Source of the DNA: Vicinamibacteria bacterium
GTDB taxonomy: Bacteria > Acidobacteriota > Vicinamibacteria > Fen-336
NCBI GenBank assembly: GCA_025994075.1
Contig: JAMQGV010000016.1
Coordinates: 1 to 64,000, forward strand
Reading direction: 5' to 3'
Length of the DNA stretch: 64,000 nt
Numbering within the stretch: the stretch's first letter is position 1; the number at the start of each line of letters is the position of its first letter. The notes beneath the pieces are model-generated. The model was not told where the DNA came from, ran no database searches, and saw only the letters and a program-made list of their open reading frames with translations. Positions 1 through 10,822 of the stretch are shown piece after piece. The translations under genes were made by a program, and so were the position numbers.

Positions 1-23
1 CTTGTTCTTGCCATTCAGACCCC

Positions 24-53
24 AGATGCCCGGCGTGAATGCCGGCAGCATCT
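24..53. other. Imperfect hairpin downstream of tex
   Basis: Bases 24-34 (AGATGC then CCGGC) pair with 41-53 (GCCGG, a CA bulge, GCATCT) around a 6-base loop. It lies about 40 bases past the Tex stop codon on the minus strand. No T-run follows, so a role as transcription end is only a guess. The rest of 1-92 holds no gene I can support, apart from a short palindrome at 64-77. Confidence 0.3.
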
Positions 54-92
54 GTGGCCCAGTATACGTCAACGTATTTAGGGAACTAAGGA

Positions 93-2711
<2,619 letters not shown>

Positions 2712-2723
2712 AAACGACCGCGC

Positions 2724-3839
2724 CTAGCGCAGGGTTTCCGCGTGGGCGGGCTGGGCCCGGCCCTCCCGGTCGACCTCCATGACGGCGAGACGGGCGCCGC
2801 CGCGGGCGTCGACGTCGAGGCGCATGAAGCCGGCCTCGCTCGACTTGTAGACGGTGCCGGAGACGTTGTAGACGGGCGAGCCGTGGTCGAAGAACCCGGT
2901 GCCGCTGACCAGCAGCGGCGGCAGGCCCGGCTTGCGCAGCACCTGCAGCGTGTGCTCGTGCCCCGCGGCGTACGCCAGCGGCGGATGCGCCGCGAACGCC
3001 GCCTCCAGCGCCAGCCGCATCGCCTTGTTGCGGCGGCCCGAGAGGTCCTGGTCCGAGGCCCCGGTCTTGCGCGCCAGCGGGTAGATCGAGCCGATCCCGG
3101 GCAGCGGCAGCCACAGCCCCTTCTTGACGTCGGTCAGCGGGAAGAAGTGCTGGCGCCACGAGAACTTGCCGCCGTGGGGACCGCCGGACGCGAGCGGGTG
3201 GTGGCCGACGACGAGGCGGGGCCGGCCGCCGGCCAGCACGTTCTTGAGCTCGCCGATCACCTCGTCCGGGGAGTCGGTCGGGCAGGTCGAGGTGGGGTGC
3301 TCGGGGCGCGGGCCGTCGTGCAGCCACCACTGGGTGTCGAGCGCGATCAGGCGGAGTGCGGGCAGGTCCACCACGGCCGGCCCCGGGCAGCCGTCGCGCG
3401 GCAGGAGCTCGGCGATCGCGCCGCCGCGCTGGGCGACGTGGGCGGCCTGGCGGCGCACCGCCTCCCACCCGTCGGGGCGCTCCGAGTCCCAGTCGTGGTT
3501 GCCGGGGATGAAGATCGTGCGCACGCCGCTCTTCACCCCGAGGTCGATCTGCGCGTTCAACCGGCGCTCGGCTTCGGCCCGGTCCGGGGCGTCGGCGGCC
3601 GGCATCCCGTTCGGGTAGATGTTGTCGCCGAGGAAGACGAGCAACGTGCGCTCCGGGTCCCGGCGCAGCTCGCCTTCGAGCGCCCGCAACACCGGCTCGC
3701 CGGCCGGGTCGGGGTTGCCCGCGTCTCCCACCAGCAGCACGCGGAGCGCGGTCGCCTGGGTGTCCCCCGCTCCGGTTCCGAGGGCCGACAGGGATAGCAG
3801 GACGAACGAGATCGGGGCGGCCAGACGCAGCGGCTTCAC
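2724..3839 (-). CDS. Exported calcineurin-like metallophosphoesterase
   Basis: Predicted secreted or periplasmic phosphoesterase with a dinuclear metal centre. The N-terminus is a signal-peptide-like stretch (MKPLRLAAPISFVLLSLSAL). The five family motifs follow in order: GDAG, GDNIY, GNHDW, GHHP and GHEH, so all metal ligands appear present. Length (371 aa) suits a single-domain member of the purple acid phosphatase/calcineurin group; the substrate cannot be told from sequence. The GTG start at 3839 is 6 bases downstream of a TACAGT box (3846-3851), suggesting a leaderless internal promoter in addition to read-through from the membrane protein gene 22 bases upstream. Confidence 0.88.
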   Translation of the reverse strand: MKPLRLAAPISFVLLSLSALGTGAGDTQATALRVLLVGDAGNPDPAGEPVLRALEGELRRDPERTLLVFLGDNIYPNGMPAADAPDRAEAERRLNAQIDLGVKSGVRTIFIPGNHDWDSERPDGWEAVRRQAAHVAQRGGAIAELLPRDGCPGPAVVDLPALRLIALDTQWWLHDGPRPEHPTSTCPTDSPDEVIGELKNVLAGGRPRLVVGHHPLASGGPHGGKFSWRQHFFPLTDVKKGLWLPLPGIGSIYPLARKTGASDQDLSGRRNKAMRLALEAAFAAHPPLAYAAGHEHTLQVLRKPGLPPLLVSGTGFFDHGSPVYNVSGTVYKSSEAGFMRLDVDARGGARLAVMEVDREGRAQPAHAETLR

Positions 3840-3845
3840 CCGAGA

Positions 3846-3851
3846 ACTGTA
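3846..3851 (-). promoter_or_regulatory. -10 box TACAGT, 6 bases before GTG
   Basis: TACAGT on the minus strand ends 6 bases from the GTG start at 3839, the spacing expected of a leaderless transcript. No convincing -35 is seen. It fits the pattern at many other starts in this window. Confidence 0.4.
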
Positions 3852-3861
3852 ACCCGGAAGC

Positions 3862-6195
3862 TCAGTGCGGGCAGGCGATGGCGCGCTGGAGCCGGGCCGA
3901 CAGGGCCGGGTCCGGGCTGCGGAGCCCGGCCTGCCGGGCGTACTCCCGAGCCTCCTCGCAGCGCCCGTCCCCGGCGGCAGCTTCGGCGCGGGCGGTCAGT
4001 TCGGCGGCGAGCCCGGGCGGCTCGACCGGGTGTGCGGGCCACAGCCGCATGCCGGCGAGAGCCAGGACCAGCGCCAGCGGCACCAGGGCGCCCCGGCCGG
4101 GAAGCGCCCGCTCGGGGGCTCGGGACCCGGAGTCGCTCCGGGCCCCTTCCCGAGCGGCGCGCCGCCGCTCGAACCACGTCCAGGCGGCGAGCAGGAGGAG
4201 CGTCGCGAGCGTGAGGGCGGCGCCCAGCCGGTCGCGCACGTCGCGCTCGTAGCGCAGCTCGACGTCGGGGGCCGTGGGGATCACGAGCATCAGCGCCGGG
4301 GCGACCCGGAAGGGGCCGTGGGCGCCGCGGGCCTTCCAGCGCGGGTGCCACGAGACCTTGACCAGCAGCGGGTGACCGGGGCGGCTGGTGCGAATGCGAA
4401 TCCGCTCGGGCTCGACCACCGACTCCACGGCGACCCCGTCCGGCAGCGGCACCTCCGGCGGCGCCAGCCAGGGGTCGCGCTCGGCGAGCGGGAACAGCGC
4501 CGCGTCGTCCGAGAACACGAGCAGCGCGCCCGGCAGCGGCTCGCGCTCGAGCCAGCGGTAGGCGCGCTCGCGCCAGTCGTCGGTGCCCGCCCGCACCGGG
4601 GCGAAGCGGAGCGGCTCGACGTAACCCGGCCCCGGGTCCTTCGGCGCGAACACGTTGTAGGGCGGGATGCGGGCGACGCGCTCGACGTCGTCGCGGGCGG
4701 ACAGCGCCTGCTCGAGCGGAGCGGACAACGCCACGATCTCGCGCACGTTGAGCAGCCGCAGCCGCGGCAGCGCCGCGGCCACGTCCTGGCTCGCGTAACG
4801 GCGGCTGCGGAACGGGTTGGGCGCGCGCAGGGCGAGCTGCGACTGCACGTAGTAGACCGCGTGGGTCATCAGGCTGGCCTGGTTGTAGACGCCCTCCAGC
4901 GTCGAGCGGCCCGACAGGTAGGGCAGCGTCTCGTACATCCGCACCGAGCCCGCCCGCTCGTGCTCGTTCGCGTACTCGACGAACACGCGCGGGTCGCCCA
5001 CGCCGCCCGAGAGCGCCTCGTTGAGCTGCCGCCACTGCGGCCACAGGTCCTTGGCCTCGAGGCCGGAGTAGTTCCACTCGGCCCACGTGCGCACGACCTG
5101 CGACCGGCCCTCGCCCCAGGCCACGGCCGCCAGCACGACGGCCAGTGCCGCGAGGTCGGCGCGCCGCAGGCGCGAGAGCAGCAGTCCCAGCCAGGCGGAG
5201 CCGGCGATCGCCAGCGAGAGCTGGGCGAACGGGAGCAGCCGCACGTCGATCAGGCCGAGCGCCGGGCTGGCCGCGGCCAGGCCGAGCCCGAACAGCGCGG
5301 CGCCACCCAGGTACGCAAGTCTCGGGTCGCGCTCGCGCACCGTCGTGATCAGCCCGACCACGGCCAGCGCGAGGAGCGGCCACAGCAGGGGCGGCAGCAG
5401 GTGCAGCCAGCCGGCCTCGAGCCACGGGTCGTTGTAGGGCGTGGTCCAGCCCCAGTCGGCCAGCAGCGGCACCAGGAAGAACGCCGCCGTGCCGAAGCCC
5501 ATCAGCGCGATCGCCGCGAGGCGAAGCACGTCGCGCCCGGGCCGCTTCGACCAGGCCAGCAGGCTCGAGGCGGACAACCCGGCCCACAGCACGGCGTAGC
5601 CGTGGGTGAGCCCGACGAGCCCCAGCAGCAGCGAGGGCGCCGCCAGCCCGCCGCCCTCGCGCAGCGCCCGCCAGGCGAAGCCGAGGAACACGACGCCCAG
5701 CGCGGTGCCCCACGCGTAGGCGAACTCGCCGGTCAGCGTCGAGGCCAGGGTGCCGCCCCAGATCGGGTTGTCCTCGACGAAGAGGAAGACGAGCGCCCCC
5801 GCCGCCCCGCACAGCGGGGCCGGGAACGGCAGCGCCATCAGCCGCAGCGCCAGGTAGGTGGCCGTCGGCAGCAGGAAGGCGCCCAGCGCGCTGCCGAGCT
5901 TGAATGCGGCCGGCGCGCCGAAGAAGGGCTCGAGAGCGGCCATCGCGACGAACGGCAGCGGGAAGTAGTAGAGGAACAGCGGGTGGCCGAGGTAGGCGCC
6001 GGGGTACCAGCCGTGCAGCCGCCCGTGCGGCAGCAGCTCGTGGCGCAGCCACTCGAAGGCCGGGTAGTGGCAGACGAGGTCGCCGCCCGCCGGCAGCGTG
6101 GGCAGCAGCAGCAGCGCGGGCGGGAACACGTCGACGATCGCGAGCTGCAGGATCAGCAGGCCGAGCAGGTCGGTGATCCGCCGGGCGCGGGTCAT
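3862..6195 (-). CDS. Polytopic membrane protein, PTPS-related/GT-C-like
   Basis: Large inner-membrane protein (777 aa) with about ten hydrophobic segments in the first 370 residues and again near 660-730, flanking soluble parts. The N-terminal third reads GGDLVCHYPAFEWL... and WYPGAYLGHPLFLYYFP, the signature of the family Pfam calls 6-pyruvoyl-tetrahydropterin synthase related (PF10131). Those proteins are membrane proteins resembling GT-C glycosyltransferases rather than pterin enzymes. A lipid-linked sugar transferase role is therefore possible but unproven. I chose the ATG at 6195, preceded by GAGGTCCGG; the frame stays open to 6228. It is first in an apparent operon with the metallophosphoesterase and Tex, and is divergent from the response regulator. 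Confidence 0.75.
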   Translation of the reverse strand: MTRARRITDLLGLLILQLAIVDVFPPALLLLPTLPAGGDLVCHYPAFEWLRHELLPHGRLHGWYPGAYLGHPLFLYYFPLPFVAMAALEPFFGAPAAFKLGSALGAFLLPTATYLALRLMALPFPAPLCGAAGALVFLFVEDNPIWGGTLASTLTGEFAYAWGTALGVVFLGFAWRALREGGGLAAPSLLLGLVGLTHGYAVLWAGLSASSLLAWSKRPGRDVLRLAAIALMGFGTAAFFLVPLLADWGWTTPYNDPWLEAGWLHLLPPLLWPLLALAVVGLITTVRERDPRLAYLGGAALFGLGLAAASPALGLIDVRLLPFAQLSLAIAGSAWLGLLLSRLRRADLAALAVVLAAVAWGEGRSQVVRTWAEWNYSGLEAKDLWPQWRQLNEALSGGVGDPRVFVEYANEHERAGSVRMYETLPYLSGRSTLEGVYNQASLMTHAVYYVQSQLALRAPNPFRSRRYASQDVAAALPRLRLLNVREIVALSAPLEQALSARDDVERVARIPPYNVFAPKDPGPGYVEPLRFAPVRAGTDDWRERAYRWLEREPLPGALLVFSDDAALFPLAERDPWLAPPEVPLPDGVAVESVVEPERIRIRTSRPGHPLLVKVSWHPRWKARGAHGPFRVAPALMLVIPTAPDVELRYERDVRDRLGAALTLATLLLLAAWTWFERRRAAREGARSDSGSRAPERALPGRGALVPLALVLALAGMRLWPAHPVEPPGLAAELTARAEAAAGDGRCEEAREYARQAGLRSPDPALSARLQRAIACPH

Positions 6196-6223
6196 CCGGA
6201 CCTCGCGCGGCCCGCGGCCGCCG

Positions 6224-6229
6224 TACAAT
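6224..6229 (+). promoter_or_regulatory. -10 box TACAAT, 7 bases before GTG
   Basis: TACAAT is one base from consensus and ends 7 bases before the GTG at 6237, so transcription would begin at or next to the start codon. There is no Shine-Dalgarno in the gap and no clear -35 in the GC-rich DNA upstream. Confidence 0.55.
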
Positions 6230-6236
6230 TGGTTTC

Positions 6237-6611
6237 GTGAAGAAGGACGCCCCGCGACTGCTCGTCGTCGACGACGACGCCGACCTGACGGAGATGCTGG
6301 CTCGTTCCCTGGCGCGCCACGGTTTCGAGGTCGAGCAGGCCCACTCGTCGGAGCAGGCGCTGGCGCGGTCCGCCGCGGCCCGCTTCGACGCGGCGGTCGT
6401 CGACCTGGTGATGCCGGGGGCAGGCGGTGCGTCGCTGGCCGAGGCGCTGCGCAAGGCGCAGCCCGGGCTGACGGTCGCGGTGCTGACGGGCTACCAGAAC
6501 TCGCCCCTGATCGCCGCCGCGAGGGCGCAGGGCCTCGCCGTGTTCCCCAAGCCCACCGCCATCCAGGACCTCGCCGCGTACCTCAAGCTCGAGCTCGGCC
6601 GGCCCGACTGA
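6237..6611 (+). CDS. Stand-alone response regulator receiver protein
   Basis: Single REC domain of 124 aa with no output domain. The acidic pocket (VVDDDAD near residues 10-16), the phosphoacceptor Asp in AAVVDLVMPG (about residue 57) and the conserved Lys in VFPKPT (about 105) are all present, so phosphotransfer should be possible. Composition resembles CheY/Spo0F-like or PatA-type single-domain regulators; no histidine kinase is nearby, so its partner is unknown. The start is GTG immediately after a TACAAT box, pointing to a leaderless mRNA. Its last 29 bases overlap the 3' end of the convergent exonuclease gene. Confidence 0.88.
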   Translation: MKKDAPRLLVVDDDADLTEMLARSLARHGFEVEQAHSSEQALARSAAARFDAAVVDLVMPGAGGASLAEALRKAQPGLTVAVLTGYQNSPLIAAARAQGLAVFPKPTAIQDLAAYLKLELGRPD

Positions 6612-8103
6612 GCCGCTCGACCTTGAGCGCCAGGCGCGCCAGGCGCCGGCGCAGGTCGAGGGCCAGCACGGCATCGCCGTCCCCCGCCATCAGCGCCTCG
6701 AGCGCGCGGCTCGCGACTGCGAGCGCCGCGGCGGGGTCGCGGCGCCGGTGCTCCAGGTGGATCGCGAGCTGACGCAGCGCGCGCGGGTCGCCGCCTTCCG
6801 CTGCCCGCTCGAGCGCGACGCCTTCTTCGTCGGTCGCGCCCCGCCGCCGCGCACGGCGCGCCAGCTCCAGCAGCGCCGCTCCGCGCCACGGGCTGCTGTC
6901 GTCGTCCGCGGCGCGGCGGAACGCGGCCTCGGAGCGCTCGGCGTCGCGGGCCTGGTCGAGGGCGCGAGCCAGGCTCCACACGTCGCGCGGGTCCTCGGCA
7001 CTGCCGTCGTTCACCCACGACGCCGCCAGCGCGGCGAGCGCCGCGAGCGACAGGATGTCGAGCCGGTTGTGCTGCAGCACCTTCGCCATGCCGCGCGCGT
7101 CGCCGTCGCGGATGAAGCGGAACCACAGGTGCGGCACGTCGGCGCCCGGCACGTCGCCCTCGCGCCGCACACCGAGCAGCTCGCGCTCCAGCCGCTGCAG
7201 CGTGCAGCTCTCGAGCCGCAGCTTCCACAGCCGGCGCGCCGGGTGCAGCAGGTCGAGGTGCGGCGCCTCCGAGAGCGGGAAGCGCATGCGGTTCAGGCGG
7301 AAGCGGGTCTCGAGCAGCGGCACGTCGAAGTTGCGGCCGTTGAAGGTGGCGAGGCCGTCGAAGCGCGCGAGGTCCTCGGCCACCGCCGAGAGCAGCGCGG
7401 CCTCCTCGTGGTAGTCGCGCATGAAGTACTGGCGGACCACGAAGCGGTCGTCCTCGACCCAGCCGAGGCCGACCAGGAACGCCGCGGTGCCGGCGCCGCC
7501 GGCGAGGCCGGTCGTCTCGGTGTCGAGGAAGGCGACCCGTGCCAGGTCCATGCCGGCGAGGGCGTCGTCTCCCGTGAGCAGCCGCACGCCATCCTTCGGC
7601 GATGCAGTCAGCCGCGAGAGTGGCAGCTCGCCGTGGAAGCGTTCGAGCGGTGCCCGCTCGTCGACGCGGAAGAACTCGCCGTGGGCGTTCTGCACGCGCA
7701 GGCCCTGGACCAGCTCTTCGATCGGCACCCTGCGCCGCGGCGCGTGCACGTCCCACTCGAAGCCGGGTTCCGCCGGGTCCCCGCCAAGAATCGCGTGGGC
7801 CCGCGTGAAGCCGGCGCCGTCTTCGTCGCCCTCGCGGACCCGCCACGGGTCGCGCGCGACTTCGGCACGCTCGCGCCGCGCGGGCACCGCCGCGGCCAGC
7901 CGTGAGAGCCGCTCGCGCAGCGAGAGCCCCTCGCCCGCGGCGCCGAGCATCGTGCGCTCGAGTCGCGCCAGCGCGTCCGCGCCGCCCGCGGCCGGCTCGG
8001 CCCGGTCCTCGGCCGGGGCGGGCGCGGAAGATGCCGCGGGCGCCGGGGGCGCGCCGCCTTCCTCCTTCAGGCGCGCGAGCCGTTCGCGCAGGGTGAGCGC
8101 CAT
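6583..8103 (-). CDS. mrfB: MrfB/YprB-like DEDDh exonuclease with TPR-like tail
   Basis: Predicted metal-dependent 3'-5' exonuclease of the RNase H fold (YprB family). The acidic catalytic set is visible: D194 and E196 in FLDTETTG, D260 in FNGRNFD, then H345 and D349 in QHNRLDILSL, giving a complete DEDDh signature. Residues 365-490 look like TPR-type helical repeats. The N-terminal 150 residues are Ala/Pro-rich and carry two similar LRERLxRL segments (about 5-12 and 61-68). In Bacillus subtilis the YprB protein (MrfB) works with the helicase MrfA (YprA) in mitomycin C repair, and an MrfA-like gene lies 2.7 kb upstream on the same strand here. The ATG at 8103 is 4 bases after the preceding stop, so translation is probably coupled. 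Confidence 0.8.
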   Translation of the reverse strand: MALTLRERLARLKEEGGAPPAPAASSAPAPAEDRAEPAAGGADALARLERTMLGAAGEGLSLRERLSRLAAAVPARRERAEVARDPWRVREGDEDGAGFTRAHAILGGDPAEPGFEWDVHAPRRRVPIEELVQGLRVQNAHGEFFRVDERAPLERFHGELPLSRLTASPKDGVRLLTGDDALAGMDLARVAFLDTETTGLAGGAGTAAFLVGLGWVEDDRFVVRQYFMRDYHEEAALLSAVAEDLARFDGLATFNGRNFDVPLLETRFRLNRMRFPLSEAPHLDLLHPARRLWKLRLESCTLQRLERELLGVRREGDVPGADVPHLWFRFIRDGDARGMAKVLQHNRLDILSLAALAALAASWVNDGSAEDPRDVWSLARALDQARDAERSEAAFRRAADDDSSPWRGAALLELARRARRRGATDEEGVALERAAEGGDPRALRQLAIHLEHRRRDPAAALAVASRALEALMAGDGDAVLALDLRRRLARLALKVERLSRAGRARA

Positions 8104-8107
8104 CGGC

Positions 8108-9037
8108 CTAGAGCGGGAAGCGGTCGCCCGTGCGGGCGACGCGCGCGCCGCGTCCCTCGACGGCGCGCGCCGCCGCGGGGTCCCACAGCAGGCGGTTCGT
8201 GTGGTTGATGTGGATCAGGACCACGCGCGAGGCGAGCCCGGCCGCCGCGAGGCGGTCGAGCGTCTCGCCCACCAGCGGGTGCGGGATGTCGGCGATCGCG
8301 CGGCCGGGGATCTCTTGCGCGTCGAAGAAGGTGGCGTCGAGCAGCGCCACGTCCACGGCGCGCACCTCGTCCTCGAGGCGCCGTTCCCACTTCTCCCACT
8401 TGTCGACGTCCGGCACGTAGAGCAGGGACCCGCCCGGGCCGCGCACCCGGTACCCCACCGTGTCCGAGAACTCGTCGCGGTGCGGCACCTTCAGCGGCGT
8501 GACGCGGAAGCGGCCCAGCGCGAACTCGTCGCCCGGCGGCCGCTCGTGCAGCTCGACCTGGCGCTGCGCGACGAGCTGGCTCCATGGCCCGTTCGCCCGC
8601 AGGAAGGCCGCCATCGCGGGCGTCGCGTGCACGGCCACGCGGTCGGCGCCGAGCGCCTCGCGGCCGAGCAGCATCAGTCCCGCGTAGTGGCCGACGTGGG
8701 CGTGGGTCAGCAGCACGCCGTCGACCGGGCGTCGCCGCTCCGTCTCGCGGCCGGCGTTGAGGCGCTCGAGCTGGCTCTCGAGGTCGGGCGTCGCGTCGAT
8801 CAGGAATCGCTCGCCCGTCGCCTCGTCCACCAGGCCGAGGCTCGCGACCGCGACCCGCTGGGCCGGATCGCGGCGGGCGGTCGCGCACAGCTCCTGCCGG
8901 CAGCCGATGTGGGGCACGCCCCCGTCCTGGGCGACGCCGAGCACCAGCGCGTGGGCGCCGGTCGCGGTGGGCGTCGGCGCCGCGACCGCAACGGTCGCGG
9001 CGAGGCCGACGAGGAGCAGGGTGGCGCGGACGATCAC
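8108..9037 (-). CDS. Exported PqqB-like MBL-fold metallohydrolase
   Basis: Metallo-beta-lactamase-fold hydrolase (309 aa) close to PqqB in sequence: the opening GVAQDGGVPHIGC, the metal motif LLTHAHVGHYAG, and later VPHRDEF, PDVDKWE and HINHTN are typical. There are no other pqq genes in the window, so I would not call it PqqB of PQQ synthesis; related proteins outside pqq clusters are of unknown function. The N-terminus after the GTG is hydrophobic (IVRATLLLVGLAATVAVAA), consistent with a signal peptide. I chose GTG at 9037 because a TATGAA box sits 6 bases upstream; the frame is open to 9067. It is followed at 4 bases by the exonuclease gene. Confidence 0.78.
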   Translation of the reverse strand: MIVRATLLLVGLAATVAVAAPTPTATGAHALVLGVAQDGGVPHIGCRQELCATARRDPAQRVAVASLGLVDEATGERFLIDATPDLESQLERLNAGRETERRRPVDGVLLTHAHVGHYAGLMLLGREALGADRVAVHATPAMAAFLRANGPWSQLVAQRQVELHERPPGDEFALGRFRVTPLKVPHRDEFSDTVGYRVRGPGGSLLYVPDVDKWEKWERRLEDEVRAVDVALLDATFFDAQEIPGRAIADIPHPLVGETLDRLAAAGLASRVVLIHINHTNRLLWDPAAARAVEGRGARVARTGDRFPL

Positions 9038-9043
9038 CCCCGC

Positions 9044-9049
9044 TTCATA
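9044..9049 (-). promoter_or_regulatory. -10 box TATGAA before GTG 9037
   Basis: TATGAA ends 6 bases before the chosen GTG start. Together with the lack of a Shine-Dalgarno it suggests a leaderless transcript and supports the shorter start. Confidence 0.4.
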
Positions 9050-9086
9050 ACACGACGCCGGCCGCACGGGGACCGGCGCCCCGGGT

Positions 9087-10121
9087 TCAGAGCGAGACGG
9101 CCGAGAACGGCACCAGGCGCTGGCTCTCCTCGTCCCACAGCCGCAGCTTGGCGGAGCGCAGCGAGGTCGCGATCGTCAGCCGGGGCGCGGCGCGCAGCCG
9201 CGGGTCGGACTCGTGGCAGGCGCGCAGCCGGTAGTTCGGGATCCGGCTCGCGTAGTGGTGCAGGTGGTGGTAGCCGATGTTGCCGCTGAAGAAGCGCAGC
9301 ACGGCCGGCAGGTCGTAGAACGAGCTGCCGCGGAACGAGGCGGACTCCACGTCCCAGTCGCCGTCGTGGGCCCAGTAGGTGTCCTCGAACTGGTGCTGCA
9401 CGTAGAACAGCCACACCCCGCCCAGGCCGGCGATCAGCGTGACCGGGATCTGCACGAGGGCGAGCGTCTTCCAGCCCAGGAGCAGACCGGCGCCGAGGAT
9501 CAGGACCGCCAGCGCGAGGTTGTTGAGCCAGATGCTGCGCCACTCCTTGCGGAACGTGCGCGGCAGGTCGAACGGCAGCCGGTGCTTGATCACGAACTGG
9601 TAGGTCGGCCCCAGGCCCAGCAGCACGGGCGTCGAGCGGTAGAGGCGGTAGGCCCAGCGCTTGAGCGGCGAGGCGGCGCGGTACTCGTCCACCGTCATCG
9701 TGGTGATGTCGCCGAAGCCGCGGCGGTCGAGGTTGCCCGAGGACGCGTGGTGGATGGCGTGGGTGCTGCGCCAGTAGGTGTAGGGCGACAGCGTCAGCAC
9801 GCCGAGCACCCGGCCCACCGCGTCGTTCCAGCGCGGCTTGCTGAAGAACGAGCCGTGGCCGCAGTCGTGCTGGAAGATGAACAGCCGCACCAGCAGCCCG
9901 GCGACCGGCACCGCGCCCAGCAGCACCAGGCCGTAGTGGACGCCCGAGCGAACGGCGAACAGCAGCGCGAGCCAGCCGGCGGCGTACAGCGCGCCGGTGG
10001 TGGCGAGCTGCGCCAGCGCGCGGCGGTCGTCCGCCTGCGCCCACGGCGCGACGAGCTGGCGCAGCGTCTTCTCCGGCGTCAGGGCAGGCGGGGCTTCGGG
10101 GCCATCGAGGTACAGGTTCAT
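9087..10121 (-). CDS. Membrane fatty acid desaturase
   Basis: Integral-membrane di-iron desaturase (344 aa). The three histidine boxes are intact: HDCGH at 85-89, HAIHH at 121-125 and YHHLHH near 288. Hydrophobic segments at about 42-82 and 185-225 supply the usual two pairs of membrane spans, and all boxes fall on the cytoplasmic side in that model. The family introduces double bonds into acyl chains to control membrane fluidity; some members act on carotenoids, which cannot be excluded. Regiospecificity is not readable from sequence. It has its own ATG with a GACAAT box 9 bases upstream and is divergent from the DHFR-like gene. Confidence 0.88.
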   Translation of the reverse strand: MNLYLDGPEAPPALTPEKTLRQLVAPWAQADDRRALAQLATTGALYAAGWLALLFAVRSGVHYGLVLLGAVPVAGLLVRLFIFQHDCGHGSFFSKPRWNDAVGRVLGVLTLSPYTYWRSTHAIHHASSGNLDRRGFGDITTMTVDEYRAASPLKRWAYRLYRSTPVLLGLGPTYQFVIKHRLPFDLPRTFRKEWRSIWLNNLALAVLILGAGLLLGWKTLALVQIPVTLIAGLGGVWLFYVQHQFEDTYWAHDGDWDVESASFRGSSFYDLPAVLRFFSGNIGYHHLHHYASRIPNYRLRACHESDPRLRAAPRLTIATSLRSAKLRLWDEESQRLVPFSAVSL

Positions 10122-10130
10122 GACCCGCCG

Positions 10131-10136
10131 ATTGTC
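10131..10136 (-). promoter_or_regulatory. Possible -10 box GACAAT before desaturase ATG
   Basis: GACAAT lies 9 bases before the ATG at 10121. It is a weaker match than the other boxes here but sits in the same place relative to the start codon. Confidence 0.3.
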
Positions 10137-10203
10137 GAGCCCGGCCTGCCCCGGGGTCTGTCACGGCTGTGTAATTTTCGCGGCGGCGCTGGCGCCGATC
10201 CGC

Positions 10204-10209
10204 TACGAT
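10204..10209 (+). promoter_or_regulatory. -10 box TACGAT upstream of DHFR-like gene
   Basis: TACGAT lies about 64 bases before the ATG at 10274, leaving a leader that ends in a purine-rich GGTGAGGTGG segment usable as a ribosome binding site. Confidence 0.35.
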
Positions 10210-10273
10210 CGCTCAGGACCCGTCCTTCGGCGAGCCGCGTCGGGGAGGGCTGGGGCGGCGCGGTGAGGTGGTG

Positions 10274-10804
10274 ATGGCCAGGCTCGTGTTCGGAATGAAC
10301 CAGTCGCTCGACGGCTACGTCGACCACCTGGCGTTCGCGCCCGACGCCACGCTGTTCCGCCACTTCGTCGCGGAGGCCGAGGGCCAGGCGGGCAGCCTCT
10401 ACGGCCGAACCGTGTACGAGCTCATGCGCTACTGGGACGACGAGCATCCCGAGTGGAATGCCGACGAGCGCGCCTTCGCCGTGGCTTGGCGGAAGCAGCC
10501 GAAGTGGGTCGTGTCGCGCGCGGCGAAGTCCGTCGGTCCCAACGCCACGCTCGTCGAGGGAGACCTGGAGACGGCGATCCGCGCGCTGAAGGCCGAGCGT
10601 CAAGGGGAGATCGAGGTGGCGGGCCCGACGCTGGCCCGGAGCCTCACCGAACTCGGCCTGATCGACGAGTATCGGATCTACCTGCACCCCGTCGTGCTCG
10701 GTCACGGCACGCCCTACTTCGCGGGACCGCGACCGCCGCTCCGCCTGGTGAGCCACGATCGGGTCGGCGCAGACGTGATCCGGTTGACCTACGTGCCAGC
10801 CTGA
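10274..10804 (+). CDS. Dihydrofolate reductase-like (RibD C-terminal domain) protein
   Basis: Small cytoplasmic oxidoreductase (176 aa) of the RibD C-terminal/DHFR fold, a family often annotated as dihydrofolate reductase family protein. Family features: N-terminal strand followed by NQSLDGYV, then YGRTVYELM, a central FAVAWRKQPKWVVS strand, EVAGPTLARSL and the YLHPVVLGHGTPYF segment near the C-terminus. Stand-alone members are probably NADPH-dependent reductases of unknown substrate rather than folate enzymes. GTG-GTG-ATG codons run together at the start; I take the ATG because GAGG lies just upstream. It is convergent with the mrfA-like helicase, 18 bases apart. Confidence 0.82.
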   Translation: MARLVFGMNQSLDGYVDHLAFAPDATLFRHFVAEAEGQAGSLYGRTVYELMRYWDDEHPEWNADERAFAVAWRKQPKWVVSRAAKSVGPNATLVEGDLETAIRALKAERQGEIEVAGPTLARSLTELGLIDEYRIYLHPVVLGHGTPYFAGPRPPLRLVSHDRVGADVIRLTYVPA

Positions 10805-10822
10805 CCTCCGAACCCGCGAACC

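Noticed and set aside
3862..6195. 6-pyruvoyl-tetrahydropterin synthase
   Set aside because: The similarity is to a membrane family only named after that enzyme; there is no soluble pterin-synthase domain or zinc triad.
8108..9037. PqqB of a PQQ biosynthesis cluster
   Set aside because: No pqqA, C, D or E genes are near, and the protein has a signal-peptide-like N-terminus.
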